Below are positions 63,637 through 63,836 of a stretch of 63,836 nt of DNA, piece after piece. Both the position numbers and the translations under genes were made by a program. Position 1 is the stretch's first letter; each line of letters opens with the position of its first letter. Under the pieces are notes generated by a model, which ran no database searches, had not been told where the DNA came from, and saw only the letters and a program-made list of their open reading frames with translations. Source of the DNA: Bacteroidota bacterium (GTDB lineage Bacteria; Bacteroidota; Ignavibacteria; Kryptoniales; JAKASW01); NCBI GenBank assembly GCA_023480735.1, contig JAMCXB010000054.1, forward strand, positions 1-63,836, read 5' to 3'.

Positions 63637-63822
63637 TTACCAACTTGCTTTCTTTATTCCAGGTATTAACCCGTCCAGTGCTAACTTTCGGAAACAAATC
63701 CGGCATACTCCAAACTTGCGATAATACGCCCTTGGACGGCCGCATATCGTACACCGGTTGTGCTTCCTAACCTTGTACTTCGGGTCTCTCTGAGATTTTA
63801 CTATCATTGCTGTTCGCGCCAC
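63637..63822 (-). CDS. rpsN: Ribosomal protein uS14, zinc-binding type
   Basis: 61 residues, GTG start at 63822. The short form with four zinc cysteines (CTICGRP ... CRICFRK). Head of the 30S subunit. It follows rplE in most genomes; that gene would lie just outside the window. Confidence 0.95.
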   Translation of the reverse strand: MARTAMIVKSQRDPKYKVRKHNRCTICGRPRAYYRKFGVCRICFRKLALDGLIPGIKKASW

Positions 63823-63836
63823 TCAAATACTCCTAC

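Overview
The window most likely comes from a bacterium of the Ignavibacteriota/Chlorobi side of the FCB group, a relative of Ignavibacterium, Melioribacter or Kryptonia. Two large secreted proteins end in the 'NYPNPFNPTT' type C-terminal sorting domain that is very common there. There are PorV-like and TonB-dependent outer-membrane proteins, and lipoprotein-type signal sequences. This is inference from protein style; no 16S rRNA is present. Almost all genes lie on the minus strand.

Layout, left to right. 1-4205: the cas3-cas5c-cas8c end of a type I-C CRISPR-Cas operon. cas8c is broken and no array is visible. 4844-5533: an uncharacterised protein. 6338-8140: a secreted GH13 alpha-glucan hydrolase. 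8560-12390: a tight four-gene operon (two D-Ala-D-Ala-ligase-like ATP-grasp enzymes, a GNAT acetyltransferase, lysine 2,3-aminomutase) that looks like an uncharacterised beta-lysine pathway. 12770-13051: a small orphan protein. 13242-14792: a sugar-nucleotide oxidoreductase/acyltransferase fusion.

14879-34300 is a long co-directional alpha-glucan utilisation locus. In transcription order it holds a LacI-type regulator, a TonB-dependent receptor, a very large secreted partner protein, a PorV-like barrel, a three-module secreted protein probably binding starch, a secreted multidomain GH13 amylase, a PAP2 phosphatase, a SurA-like foldase, and a maltodextrin-type ABC importer (lipoprotein binding protein, MalF and MalG; no ATPase). 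The genes describe capture and cleavage of starch at the surface, entry through the outer membrane, and import of oligosaccharides. No SusD homologue is evident.

34462-38628: a MscS channel, then coaBC, rpoZ, gmk and yicC. 38993-41268: a decaying pilin-like cluster beside a transposase fragment. 41375-41458: tRNA-Leu(GAG). 41593-50718: the rimP-nusA-infB-rbfA-truB-ribF-rpsO-pnp operon, headed by a strong promoter and an intrinsic terminator placed before the first gene, which suggests attenuation. 50909-51559: a lipoprotein joining a TonB-C-like and a parvulin-like domain. 51751-51837: tRNA-Ser(UGA). 52134-54697: a two-gene cytochrome-bd-like oxidase whose first subunit carries a c-type haem domain. 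54737-55330: the GTPase EngB. 55501-63822: the end of the ribosomal spc/alpha operons (rpsN to rplQ), with secY and map adjacent and adk absent.

Calls rest on reading the sequence and on knowledge of families; no database search was run.
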